Source: Peribolospora baueri (lineage: Eukaryota > Basidiomycota > Peribolosporomycetes > Peribolosporales > Peribolosporaceae). From it: 64,000 nt of DNA. The DNA is taken from assembly GCA_029717555.1 (NCBI GenBank), contig JAMDHS010000089.1, forward strand, positions 18,498-82,497. The letters are read 5' to 3'. This document shows, one piece after another, positions 11,058 through 22,274 of the stretch; the first letter of the stretch is position 1, and each line of letters starts with the position of its first letter. The notes beneath the pieces are model-generated. The model did not search any database, was not told where the DNA came from, and saw only the letters and a program-made list of their open reading frames with translations. A program made the translations under genes and the position numbers.

Positions 11058-14000
11058 CTACTCGTTCGACCCCTCCAGCATATCCTCATCATCATCGTCG
11101 GTCACCACAATCGAAGATCCGCGCCTCTCGCCGCCCGACGACGACAACGACAACGACGTCGAGACCCCGTCGCTCTTCTCCGCCTCCCCCTCCTCATCAG
11201 AAGACGAAACCACCATATCCACATTCTCCACATTCTCCTCGTCCTCCTCTTCGGACGAAGAAAGTAAAGAAGCCTTCACCATTCTCTTCGACCGCTTCGC
11301 TAACTCCTCGAGAGCTGAATCTATCGGCGCCGTCCACCCTAAACGCCCTGCCCCTTCCCGAGCATCCGCTTCACGAGCGGAGAGCACCCCAAAGCTGTGG
11401 CTGCCGGCGTCTGCAGTATGGCGCTTGGAGTGAGCGTCAGGTAGGGAGAGCCAAGCGACTGGCGGGTCGAGGAGAAAGCGGGCACCGCTGTGCGCCGGGC
11501 CGACGGCCGACACGTACTCCTCCTCTGCCGAGGGGGCGAAGGGAAGCCTCTGACCTTCCTTCTTCCTTCCCTTCTTCTTCGTCCTTCCGCCTCCCTCCGC
11601 TGACGACATCTCCTCATCGTCAGTCTCGCCCTCGTCTCTCCCGCTAGTCTGCGAACGCACGCCGCCGACGTCCGTGCCGTCGTCATCGTTAGCCGACGAT
11701 TCGCCACCCAATCCTTGCGGGAGGGACCCGACAAAGACCCGTAAAGTCGGTCTGTGACCGAGGCAGGACACAACGGTCCGCACAAGCTTAGAGAGGGGAT
11801 CGAACGTGGCCACGGTACGTCAACGTTTGCGTTGGTGTTTCTTCTCTACAATGTGAATGAGCGATCTAGAGCACCGCAAAAATGCACTCACTTCCTCATC
11901 CACCTCGCCCTTGATCGTATCGCTCAGCTCGAGCTTCTCGGCCTCCAAGATGACATGGTACATCACCCGTGACACGAATGCGAGGAGGTGTTGGTAAAAG
12001 CATACGAGCGACGAGGCGGAGATGAAGGTTTGGCGAGATTGGGTCGAGTCGGACGTCGTCAGGTCGATGTAGGAACCGCACATCCTGGAATGGGAGTAGA
12101 TCCAATGGTTAGCAAGCAATATGCAATGAAATGATACCGGGTCGCAGAGGATGCCGATATACTTCCCGGCCGGCTGGACGCACGCACCTTAAAATTCGAG
12201 ACCAGCCCTTCAAACAAAGCAACCGGCACGCCTCCCCCAGCTCGCCCCCGTCCTCCAAGATGTCCTCCCTGCCCACTCCAATCTCTCGGAACAATCTCGA
12301 GGCGAGATAATCTCTTCTGGATCCCACCGTTCGCTTTTTCTTCATGCCGCTGGGCGACGAAGTCGCGTTCGTTGACTGCGCCCCTGCTTCTGATCCTACA
12401 GACACGGCAGGCAGGTCTATGGCGGCCGGACGGCCGACCGTCTGCGTTGGAGCTGACCGATGCTGTTCGAAATGCTGCTTGCCGAGGACTTCTGGATCGA
12501 CGAGCGAAGGACCAACTGTTGGAGGCGAGTCCGCCCGCATATCACTTGGCACGTTCGTGTCGGGCCGCACCGCCTCTGCGATCCTCGTCGATGCCGTCGT
12601 ATCGACCGCGCTCGATTCCGGTTCTAACCGCACTCTCTTCAAAGCCCTTTCCTCCCCTGCGGACTCCCCATCGGCGTGTGCACCGCCGCCAGTAACCCCT
12701 TGGCCTCTCCGGCGCTTCCGCTGAGTTTCAGGCGGGCGGTCGAGCCAGGCTAGCTCGTCCGGCGTTAGCCGTTCCAGCAACCGCGCCTTGGCAGTCTCGC
12801 GAGCTACGTCCATGCCATGCGCCAGCTCGTCCTCCGCCCAACTAAGCCACATGGCCATCTTGTCCTTGCGGCTGTACTCGGGCCATCTGCTCTTTTGACC
12901 TTTCATGCCGGTGAACGGAAAGTTGCTCTGTATAGGTTGCAGAGGTGCGCTACGGTCCTTGTCGTACCGCCAGGATTGGAGGACATTGAGCTCGATGAGG
13001 CGGAAGATGAGTCGCCATGTGTCATCCACGGTGTCGATGCACGGCATCGGGTGCCGACGAGACACTTCCCGATATGCCGCAGACACACATTGTGAACCCT
13101 TCAGGGTGCGCGACCAGATTTGGGAGAGGATGGCCTTCGGCTCGAAGACGAAAATGGGACGCGTGCGGTTCGTATTTCCGCCGTCATTCGCCTCGTCGGC
13201 AGGAGAGACCGGCGCGCGCGCGTTGGCCAGCTTGATGCGAGGATCGAGCTGTTCCTGCCTGCTAAGCCAGAGAGCTGTTGTCCTACACTGGTCGTCAAAG
13301 GACGTTCGCGTGCGTACACTCTCCCCACTGGTGGCCGTGCACAATACGTTCGTCTCCAGCGCCATGACCTTCTGCGCCTCCGCCTCCTCGAAACGGATCC
13401 ACTCATCGCTCGCCTCCGAAGCTGCGGGGCGTCGAAGACGAACGGATTTCTCTCTGTGTTTGTACCGACTCGAGCGTGCTTTCTTACGATCCTTGTGTTG
13501 CTGAGAAGAGGAGTAGCCGCGGAGCGCCTGTGGCGGGGGCTCCAGACGTCGGGCCTCCCGGTCAAGGCAGTGGAGGTACATGACCACGTCCGTAACCGTC
13601 TTTTCGCCCACGTCCCGGGCAATCAGGTCAGGACGATGCCTAGCGTGTCTAGAGAGCGCCGCAAAAAATCGCTCCTTCTCGTCCGGCGTCCACCAGGTCC
13701 CCGCGATGCGGGAGGCGCGCAGCTTGGAGAAGGATCGCTGGTTGGTCTGGCGAACGAAGCTAGACTTGCCAGAGAAGTGGAAGCGCGTCGCAGCCATGTG
13801 GGAGAAAAGGAAGGCGCGATAACCCTCCGAAGGAAGATGTGACGCTTGCGTTATGGTTGCTTGATCTGCGTCTAAAGAAGAAGCAGCGGCGGGGGAGACG
13901 CGACCGACGTTTCGTCGTTCGGAAGCCAGGGGTACGTCCTCGGAGGATGAGGAAGCGGACTGCGAGTGTGTTCCGCGCGAAGTCCGTATTGGTTTGGAGA

Positions 14001-14250
14001 GAGTGACAGGATCTGAGGAGCGCAAGAGCAAGTGGATGCGCAACAGTTGATGAGTACCATGAGAATCTCCAAAAACGTGTCCTATAAGACCTCGAGATGC
14101 AAGTGGAGAGATCGAAGCACACGGATTTCGCGTCTACTCACGCACCGAACCGAGCTGCTCGCGGACAGCCGCATCGCCCTCACCGTTGATCCAGGCGGCC
14201 GTGCGACCTCCCCACTCAGCCTCCCCCTTGGGTGGGCGTGCGTCGTCCAT
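11058..14250 (-). CDS. SANT-domain protein, RNA polymerase I factor Rrn5-like
   Basis: Probable nuclear transcription protein. Proposed exons (minus): 14250-14184, 14012-12188, 12084-11892, 11786-11058, 937 aa. The main exon has a SANT/Myb-like block WWTPDEKERFFAALSRHARH followed by RPDLIARDVG, a pattern I associate with Rrn5, a subunit of the upstream activation factor for rDNA transcription. A basic KKARSSRYKHREK region and a long disordered middle follow. The last exon is serine/acidic-rich (SSSEEEDEE, TDDDDEDM). The first exon is least certain: MDDARPPKGEAEW spliced at a GTGAGG donor keeps frame, but an internal start at 13797 (MAATRFHF) is possible. The acceptor at 11787 is CTAAG, chosen because a TGA blocks nearer sites. 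It could instead be another SANT/SWIRM-type chromatin protein. Confidence 0.6.
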
Positions 14251-14598
14251 GGTAGCCTTGCGGCATCGTATGGGCCTTGACGGTGGATGGCGGAGAAGCG
14301 ACTGGTGGACGCGCTGACGGGGGTATGGAACGAGGGGAACTCAGAAAGACTGCGGCGACGATCACGTGGTCTTGCCGCTCGCGCGCCCGGGAATGCGACC
14401 GAGCTGCCGAAGGTATTGATCGTGCTGACACCCGATAAGTGATCCCGGCCGCACATTTGTCGTCCGACGTCCGACCGTTCTCGTCTGCTCTCTTCTCTAC
14501 TACTTTCTCCACCCGTCCTCGCTTGCTGCTCCATTGCCGCCCAAGTGCTGCTCAATGCTCAGTTTTGCCCAGAGCCTAGATTGCTCCGATCAACGCTC
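14251..14598. promoter_or_regulatory. Divergent promoter region, Rrn5-like / BRE4-like
   Basis: About 350 bases between divergent starts. Overlapping open frames exist on the minus strand (14082-14555) but show arginine-rich, random-looking translation. No motif was recognised with confidence. Confidence 0.35.
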
Positions 14599-17500
14599 AT
14601 GACGCCAAGACGGCAGGACGATGGTCAGCCGGGCGATGCCCGCCAAGAACCAGGTCCGCCCCCGCCCCACGGTGAGACGACGAGAGCCGGCGAGTCGGCA
14701 CCGCCAGGATCTGGGAGTGGCTCGACGGACGATTCTGCGAACATCGCCGCGCAGTATCGACGCGCCTCTTCAGCCGTACACGCTCCCGTTGGTTTCTTCG
14801 CCGCCGAGGGCGATGCCGTTCACCAAGGTTACCATCTCTCCCCGGCATCCCACTCTCCCGACTCGTCCACGCAGCACTCTTTTACGACGCACGCTCGCAA
14901 GCCGTCCTCCACCTTGCATGATCGTAGTTACCACCACGACGTGGGTAGCGGGGCGAGCGGGACGGACGACGAGATAATCCTGCACCCTTTGTCGGCCTCC
15001 ACGACAGCGGTGTTCGATCCGATCGCTCATGACGCGACATCGACTGCAAACCCCAAATTCGAGTCGTCATCGCGGCGTGAACTGGAGGGTGGCACGAAGA
15101 AAGATGGCGCAGACACTTCCAATGGTGGAGCGCCAGAGGGAGGGTCGAATTTTGAACATCAATTGCCCTCTTCCGGTGATGGGAAGGCGGGTAGCGCCGG
15201 CGGAGATGGGGAAGCAGGGGGGAAGAGGACTGGAGACGAGAACGGAAAGAAGAAGAAGAAACGGACAGTCAAGGAACACATTTCTGAGCTTCTCTCCCCG
15301 GAACACCTGCCTTCCAGCTTGGCATGGGTGCCCGGTGTGGTGACGAACTGGAGCAAGATGAAACCCGTGATACGCAGCTCCGTCGCGGCTTGGATCAGTC
15401 TCGTGTGTCTGATGATCCCTAAGGTGGAATTGACGTTGGGCCAGGTGAGTTAATTGCTATACACGGGGAAGTGAGGACCGTAGACAAAAGGTCCGTGTGA
15501 CGCTGACCTCCAATACCCGATGCACCTTCACGCCAATGCAGGCTTCGTTTCTCGTTCTCATATGTCAGTTTCTCCTTGTCTCACTCTGTTCCCACGACGT
15601 GACTGCTGACTCTCGTCCCTTCTTGGTTCCTTCCGTTACACTTGCCTTACAGCTGCGTTCATCTCTCCTCCGTCCGACCCTGTAGCCGCGGTCTTCGAGC
15701 GAGAGTTCTTCATCCTCCTTTTTTGCCTCTGTGCATGGGCCTATAGCTGCCTCGCTATCAAGATCGCTTCTGCCGCCAGGCACGTGAAGGTGTCTCCCAA
15801 CCTGGCGAGCCCAGTCAATGTCTTCGGTGGAGATTATATTGAGGCTGCTGTGAGCGTGCTGCTTTGGCGTGTCCGCACTGGTGCTCACCTTAGCTTGATC
15901 GTTACTAAATGCTGAATATTTTTTCGCCACTTACTTATTACCTTGCAGTCTTCAGCAATTTGCGCTGTCTTCCTTGCTTTTGGCTCAGCCGTATTTCTCT
16001 TTCTCAAGGTCAAGTTTGGGCCCAGCCCTTTCCTTTTTGCCTGCATTTTTGCTTGCATCACCCTAGACATCTCCCTCACCTACGGTGCATTGTTCCCTTA
16101 TGCTTACTACTCCGTGAGCGCTCGTGCTGGACCGGTTCTGGACCGGTTGACCAAGAAGGAGCGGTTGTCGCTCAGCACAGTTGCCTTTCTTCTAATTTGC
16201 CCTCCAGGTCGGCTCGTTCGTCCTCATCCCGCTATCTGTACATGCGGCCATCGCCCTCGTTTGCTCCGTTTTCGTCTTCCCCGAGACCGTCAACGCCCAG
16301 TTCGTGAAGCGACTCGTTTCCGTCTTGACGCCCCTCAAGGAAGCCATCGCCTCCCAACCTGAACTCCTGAAGAAGTCACCCATGAGCGAAGAGTTCGAGA
16401 ATGGCGTCAAGGCATTTCAGGCGAAGATCACGGCTGCCGAGGGGGCGCACATGCCGCTCGAAGCGAGTGCGAGGCTGTTGCGGAGGGAGTTTAGTTGGGG
16501 CAGGTTCAGCGGGAGCGATTTGAAGACTCTGCAGAGGTTTACCAGGACCTTGACGGTGAGTCTCGCCGCGCGCTTGCTGCTTTGCGGTTTCATTCCGAGG
16601 GCGCGCTCAAACGTCGTACTTTACTTCGTTTGCAGGTTCGAGTGGATGGGCTGGCCTTCTTTTACAAGATCATTGCCGCCGACCTGAAGCATGAACATGT
16701 TCCGGGTGCCTCGCGACAAGCCACTCCGTTTCCAACTCCGCATGGCTCCCCTGCACCATCTCGTCCTGGCACACCCGGACCTTCTCAACCCCCTTCGCCC
16801 ACGCTGGGTCGGCTCACTATCGGTACACCGGTGTCGGCGACAGGGTCGCCAGTCGGTACGCCGGTACAGGAGGGCACCATTCACTTTGCGTTACCTCCGG
16901 GTTCTGCGGTTGCAGACGAAGATGCCAGGGGCACGAAGAGTCCCACGCCAAGTCTACTAAGCCGAAAGAAACGTCGACGCAGTGGCCAACGTTCTGGTCA
17001 CAAGCACCACGAATTCCACCTTTTCCATCATCTCCGCAATGCCTCATCCGACGAGCCCGTAGGCGTCTTCGAGTCGCAACGGTACATGAATCTTGAGTCT
17101 AAATTGCACCATCCGAATGCGGTGGACATCGCCGAGGAATTTGTTCAAATTCTTGCAGAAGCGTGTTCTCCCTTGTTGTCTTCTGCTGTTGATGGCATCG
17201 GGCAAGTGTGCGACTGGCTCAACGTCATCAACGCGGATCGGTTCTACGAGCTGGGGAGGGAGAGGGAGAGGATGAAGAAGAAGTCGGAGGATACACGGAA
17301 AGAGAACCAGGCGATTATGAAGAGGTTGGAGGAAAATTTGAAGAGTTTTAGAACTAAGGACAGGTGAGGGTCGTTGGCGGGTCGCCTGGCTGGCTGCTAA
17401 GGTCTTGCTTATATACTACGTGGCTGATCTTTAGCGACCGTATCGTTTCTGTGTCTGCTCAGGCTGAAAGTTCTCGAACCCTTCCGACGGTCTTTTGACT

Positions 17501-20270
17501 CGTCCTTCTCCGCCGATGGGCTCCCGGAGCTCAACCACACCGCCCCTCCCCACCGCGTTCTTTTCCAATGCTACTTTTATGAGTACCACCTCATGCGATT
17601 CAGCGAACAGCTTCTCGACCTTGTGAGTGTCCTGCAGCTCTGTACCTCGCCTCAGCCCTTGATCTCCTTTTCACAACTGTGTTGCTCACGCTCCTTCACT
17701 CAACTTCCCACATGTGTCTGATCACAATTTTCTTTCGCAGCTCAAGGCGATCGACGACCTGGAGAATCAACGGAAACACCGCAGGTTCTGGGGGCCTCCA
17801 ATTGGCTGGAAGAAGGTGCTAAGTTGGGACGTATGGGAGGCGAACGAGGAGGGTGCTGATCCTGAAGAGGACAACCCTGGTACGTTTGTCGATTCCTATC
17901 CGGGGTATTTCAGCGCTAAAGACACGGGTTTTACGATCTTTCGATAGATGTCATCCAGGGCATGGGGCAGCGCGACATTGTGCTCGGCGAAGCAAAGCCA
18001 CGCGATCCGGATGCTCTACCGCCTAGTAACATGTTGGAGTATGTCGGCTACGCCCTCTTCAAGTTTTATCAGCGCCTTGGTGGCGGGAACGTCATGTTTG
18101 CTATCAAGGCTATCGTCCTCACTGGTGTGTTTGTTGACGAACCGCTAGCGGGCCTATGCGCTGAGTCTGACTTAAACATCCGCCTCCGGCATGCGACGCA
18201 TCAGCTTTAATCAGTCTACCTTCCTTCATCAAGAGTTCCGCGTCTTTCGCGTATTGTGAGTCTCTCATAATGCCTTATGTGCTGCTTGCTGTGTTTCTCT
18301 GGAGCATCCCACCTCTGATGGACTTCGGACCGGTTTTCTTGTCTACAGACAACCGCGCGATTTGGGCGATGTGAGCATTTGACGCGAGCAAGACTGGGCC
18401 AGCCCAAGGAACACACAAGACTTCCACTGACACACTCTCTTTCCAACAGTTTCCTGGCCCAGCTCACCTTGATGCGATTTAAGGGCGACACGGCGTTCGG
18501 ACTCTTCTCACGTGTTGTCTCCACATTTTTCGGCGTAATCGTCGGTATGGTCATTTGGTGAGTGTGACGGCAGCCTCATTCATTGTTCCTTCGAAGTCTC
18601 CGTACACTCATGCTCTCTTTGTGCTGTTTAGGTACATCACCGCAGGGTTAGGGAAGGGAAACCCGTACGGCCTCGGGGTTTTGATGGCTTTCGTCTTCCC
18701 TATCCTATTCATAATCCGTCTTTACCGGCCCGGTCCGCCTATAACCAACATTATCTTCCTTGTTACCATTGCATTGGTGAGTGTTGGTACAGAGACCAAG
18801 ACTGCGCCCTGCTTGGTATCTGCGCGTTGATGCGCTTTGGACATCTCGTCAGGTACTCGGGTACTCTTGGCAAGATTCACATCGACCGATGTTGTCAAAC
18901 CCTGGTATGTCCGTGGAATTTTTGCGCCGGGAAGTAGTACTCTTCTAAAGACGTCACCTTTTTAACATCAATGTCATTGAGCAGGCTCGGGCTGGAACGT
19001 TGCCTGGCGAAGGTTTATCCTCGTGATCATCGGCGTTACCGCTGCTTTGTTAGTGTTTAAGTATATCTTTTATGTATCGAGGTCGAGGACAGGCAGAGTA
19101 CTTACATTTCCCTTCACTTCTTTACAGCATTTTCTCCTTCTTTCCGCCTGTGGCGACGATCCGACAGTATCAGCGGCTTTCCTACGCCACAACGATCGCC
19201 GAGCTAGGTGGCATCTACTGTGCCATTCTCTCGTTTGCCGCGATGCCTCACGAGGTCGACGCAGAGCCGAGTCAGCTCATCAAGAGTCTCATTGCCATTA
19301 GATTGCGGCTGATTAAGACGTCGGCGAGGAGAGCGAATGTCTCCTACGAGGTAAGTGCCAATGCCTTCAGGATGCTGACAACTTGAGCGCGTAATTTCCT
19401 TATCGGTCGGTTTCGGTCTTCCTTGTTTCGCAATAAACAGATGTCTATCCGTGGACGGTGGCCGACAGATCGCTACACTGAACTAGCGACAGTGCAGATG
19501 TGAGCTCCGCAAATTTATGGCAAGTGCCGAGTCAGCTGCGCTGACTTCAGTGTCTCATCCTTGACAGGGAAATCGCCAATTTGTTGTCGCATCTGCTTTC
19601 TGTCGCTCGGAGACTTGACCCAATTTGGTCTCGGGCGTTCTTGCGAAGAACTCGTTTCCTTGACTCTACATTCCTTGGAGACGTCCTGGCGATCATCAGT
19701 GAGTGCTGAAGGCGCATATTGCCTTTAATGCGAAGTTGTACTGATCACCTTCGCCACCGCTCTCGTGCAGCTATGTGCTCGACCGCTCTTCGCACTGCAA
19801 CTCCTCTGCCGCAAATCACGCCCGCTCCGCTTATGGACCGATACCTCAGGTTCCAACATGGTCTGAACGTCCTCCGGAACGAGGGCGAAGCTGCCTACGG
19901 CCTTCCCAGGACAATTACGATGGAAGTTCTGGAGGACGAACAGTACATGTGCTTCTGTGTCGGCGTCTCGTCGGCCTTTGGCATCGTCGTCCGTCTCGAC
20001 CGGCTCGTCCTGGCGACCAAAGAGCTGGTTGGAGAGCGCTTCCACGTAGAAGGCATCAGCGGATATCAGAGCCCCGGCGATGCCCTGACGGCGTGGCCTA
20101 CTGACTCCGCTGCAGCGGATCACCAGATGAGTCCGGTGGCGAGTGGCCAAGATGGGAGTGGCAGGAGCGGGATCAAAGGTACCAGCAGTCGCCGCCTTGA
20201 TGCCGACTTTGAGCTTCGACCGCCGCCCTCGAGCAGGGCAGACATGGTCCGGCCGGCGCAGGACGCCTGA
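14599..20270 (+). CDS. BRE4-like multi-pass membrane protein (ArAE/FUSC-related)
   Basis: Large fungal membrane protein resembling Bre4 (brefeldin A sensitivity) and the aromatic-acid exporter/FUSC group, with two transmembrane bundles separated by cytosolic domains. Nineteen exons, all in frame, give 1382 aa: 14599-15444, 15542-15563, 15653-15849, 15949-16113, 16208-16555, 16636-17363, 17463-17622, 17741-17879, 17948-18124, 18205-18255, 18349-18370, 18450-18557, 18632-18776, 18853-18904, 18985-19060, 19128-19350, 19441-19499, 19568-19698, 19771-20270. The N-terminal 240 residues are disordered and Ser/His-rich. The first bundle starts at KPVIRSSVAAWISLV and contains FGGDYIEAA; the second contains RAIWAIFLAQL, GLGKGNPYGLG and IFSFFPPVATIRQYQR. 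A Ser/Pro-rich linker lies in the sixth exon. Two exons are only 22 nt. The transported substrate is unknown. Confidence 0.85.
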
Positions 20271-21143
20271 ATGGACGTGTAAGGAGAGTAGTGGCTTTGG
20301 ATGCACATGGTGTGCAGCCCAAGTCCTTACCGTAAATAATGCCGTCCAATAACGTCGGCGGCGGTGATCATCCGAGTCCCCAAGCGCCGCTGGACGCGAT
20401 TGGCGACAATGACCCGTCCATCACTTCAGTTAATTATAAGCTTTCATCTCCGTGAGTGCTTTTCGTTGGTCCACATCAAACCCGCTTTCGTCCATGATAG
20501 TCCTCTACTGTATCCCCTTCTCATGGTCTCCCTTAGCCGCGAATGGAGGGAAGATGTCCCATGTGCATCCATTCCACTATGTCCCACGTGCATGGACACT
20601 CCCCCCACTCGTTCTCCCTGTCCCCCGGCTCCTTCTTTCCTTCTTTCCACCATCTCTGGGTTGCCTGGATACCGCTTGTCTCCTCTTGATCCTGGTCAAC
20701 GGCTCCTTCTTTCCTTCTTTCCACCATCTCTGGGTTGCCTGGATACCGCTTGTCTCCTCTTGATCCTGGTCAACGGCTCCTTTCACCTTCTTCTACTTGT
20801 GGGTCCACCTGCTCATGCCGGTCATAGCGCGCTATCCCGTTGTGGATGAAAACAAAAAGCTCTGCCAAATGAGGGGATGGAGGGATAGACGCACGGCTCT
20901 ACCGAGCCAAATCGAATCGAGAGTTCCGGTTCACTCTTGTTCATTGGGCATTCGTCGATGACATTCGTCGATGACGACGAATACTATGTATGGCTACATC
21001 GGACGCTGTTCTGTAAACGACCTCGTACTAAAGACACAAAGATGTTGTCTGCCGTTGAATCATTGAAAGAGGGGTAGCGAGAGAACATCCCATGGGAGGA
21101 ATGGGACGATTTGACATGATGCTAAGAAAATAAGAGACCCCAC
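20271..21143. other. Convergent intergenic region with tandem repeat
   Basis: 873 bases between the stops of the BRE4-like gene and RTC3. Apart from the 74-bp tandem repeat described separately, I see no gene. Short direct repeats such as ATTCGTCGATGAC (twice near 20950-20975) are present. Confidence 0.45.
20627..20782. repeat. 74-bp tandem duplication
   Basis: Two full copies of a 74-base unit begin GGCTCCTTCTTTCC at 20627 and 20701, with a short third start at 20775. The two full copies look identical by eye, which suggests a recent duplication or gene conversion. It lies outside any coding exon. Confidence 0.9.
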
Positions 21144-21920
21144 TTAACGGCCACCCTGGAGAGGACCTTCGCGCGCCCCAAGCGAGACGACGTTACGACC
21201 GCTGGAAAAGGAAGTAAAAGCGACGATAAAAGCGTAGATATATATTAATGGAAAGCCGACGGGAATGGAGCAAGAATACCCATACTCACGAATTCGCATC
21301 ATTCTTGGTCGAGTATTTCTGAGGCTCGTCGACCGTCTGTAGCTGGCCCTTATCCAGCACCTGCATCGCCACTTCGGTGTCCTTGGATGTGCCGAATATA
21401 GTCTCCAGCTGCTGCTTAGATGGTCTTCCGAGCATTCCTTGCGAACCTTGACCCGTGTGGAAGACATCAAACGAGTCCACCACGTCTATCAGGGGGATGG
21501 ACTTGTCTGCGGGAGCGCGGGGGAAGGAAATGCCATTGTGTCAGTGGAGGCGTCGCGAGGACGAAGAACTGTTCGATACGCTCAACGCTCACCGCCATTC
21601 CGCCATTTAACATACTGCAGCGGCCAAATAGCGGAGAGAAGCGCGAAGGGTCAAACGACCGTCAGCACCGAGTCCGCGCGGCAGCCCTTGCATGCAGAAT
21701 ACAGGAGCAAGACAACGAGGAACCCAGAATAACTCACTTCCTCGCCATTGACAATCATAATATACTCGTCCGTGCTCATAGAGTCGGGCTTGTAGACGAC
21801 CCTGAGAAGGTCCATCAAAAAACAGCCGCATGACGTCGTCAGCCAGACGATTGCCGGCCGTCAAGGGAAGGAAAAAGGAGACGCTTACTTCTGGAGAGAG
21901 TGCTTGGCCTTGTGCGGCAT
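21144..21920 (-). CDS. RTC3: SBDS-like N-domain protein, Rtc3 homologue
   Basis: Small cytosolic/nuclear protein with a single SBDS N-terminal-like domain, the family of yeast Rtc3 (YHR087W) and a fission yeast relative; Rtc3 has been linked to RNA metabolism and stress. Five exons (minus): 21920-21889, 21801-21738, 21614-21593, 21506-21290, 21201-21144, giving 130 aa. Motifs that identify it: STDEYIMIVNGEE, SIPLIDVVDSFDVFHTGQG, GRPSKQQLETIFGTSKD. The third exon is only 22 nt and encodes YVKWRNG; it is needed to bridge the frame. The tail is short and Gly-rich, and the C-terminal domains of true SBDS proteins are absent, as expected for Rtc3. It is divergent to the GH88 gene, with about 354 bases between the starts. 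Confidence 0.88.
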
Positions 21921-22274
21921 GGTGGCAAGTGGTAGATGAAGGAAGAGTGCGTGGACAAGCGTTGGGAGAGGCAGAAGCCAGAAGGAGCTAGTATGGTTGA
22001 GGTGTCGTGTGGGCTGAATGATGCGGTGGAAAGGAGACGATCGAGATGATCGGCCGTCGATGCACCCCGCGACGGAGGCAGACGGAACTTGGCGGGCTTA
22101 GCGTCGACTGGCCCGGCCGGCCCGGAAGGTCATAAAGTGCCGGTGATGGATGGAGTCGCACGAAGACGACGAGGACGACGGGGACGACGACTTCTGTGCT
22201 CCTACAACTGACATGCCAAGTTCGGCGCCTCGACTGATATAGTCTCACGCTCTCTGGTCGGTTTATGTCTAGGC
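21921..22274. promoter_or_regulatory. Divergent promoter region, RTC3 / GH88
   Basis: 354 bases separate the two start codons, so both promoters must lie here. Mostly GC-rich, with GACGACGAGGACGAC-type repeats near 22155-22190. No TATA box close to either start was clear. Confidence 0.4.

Noticed and set aside
14082-14555. 157-codon minus-strand frame starting near the BRE4-like promoter
   Set aside because: Arg/Ser-rich translation; the in-frame part that matters is better explained as a short first exon of the Rrn5-like gene.
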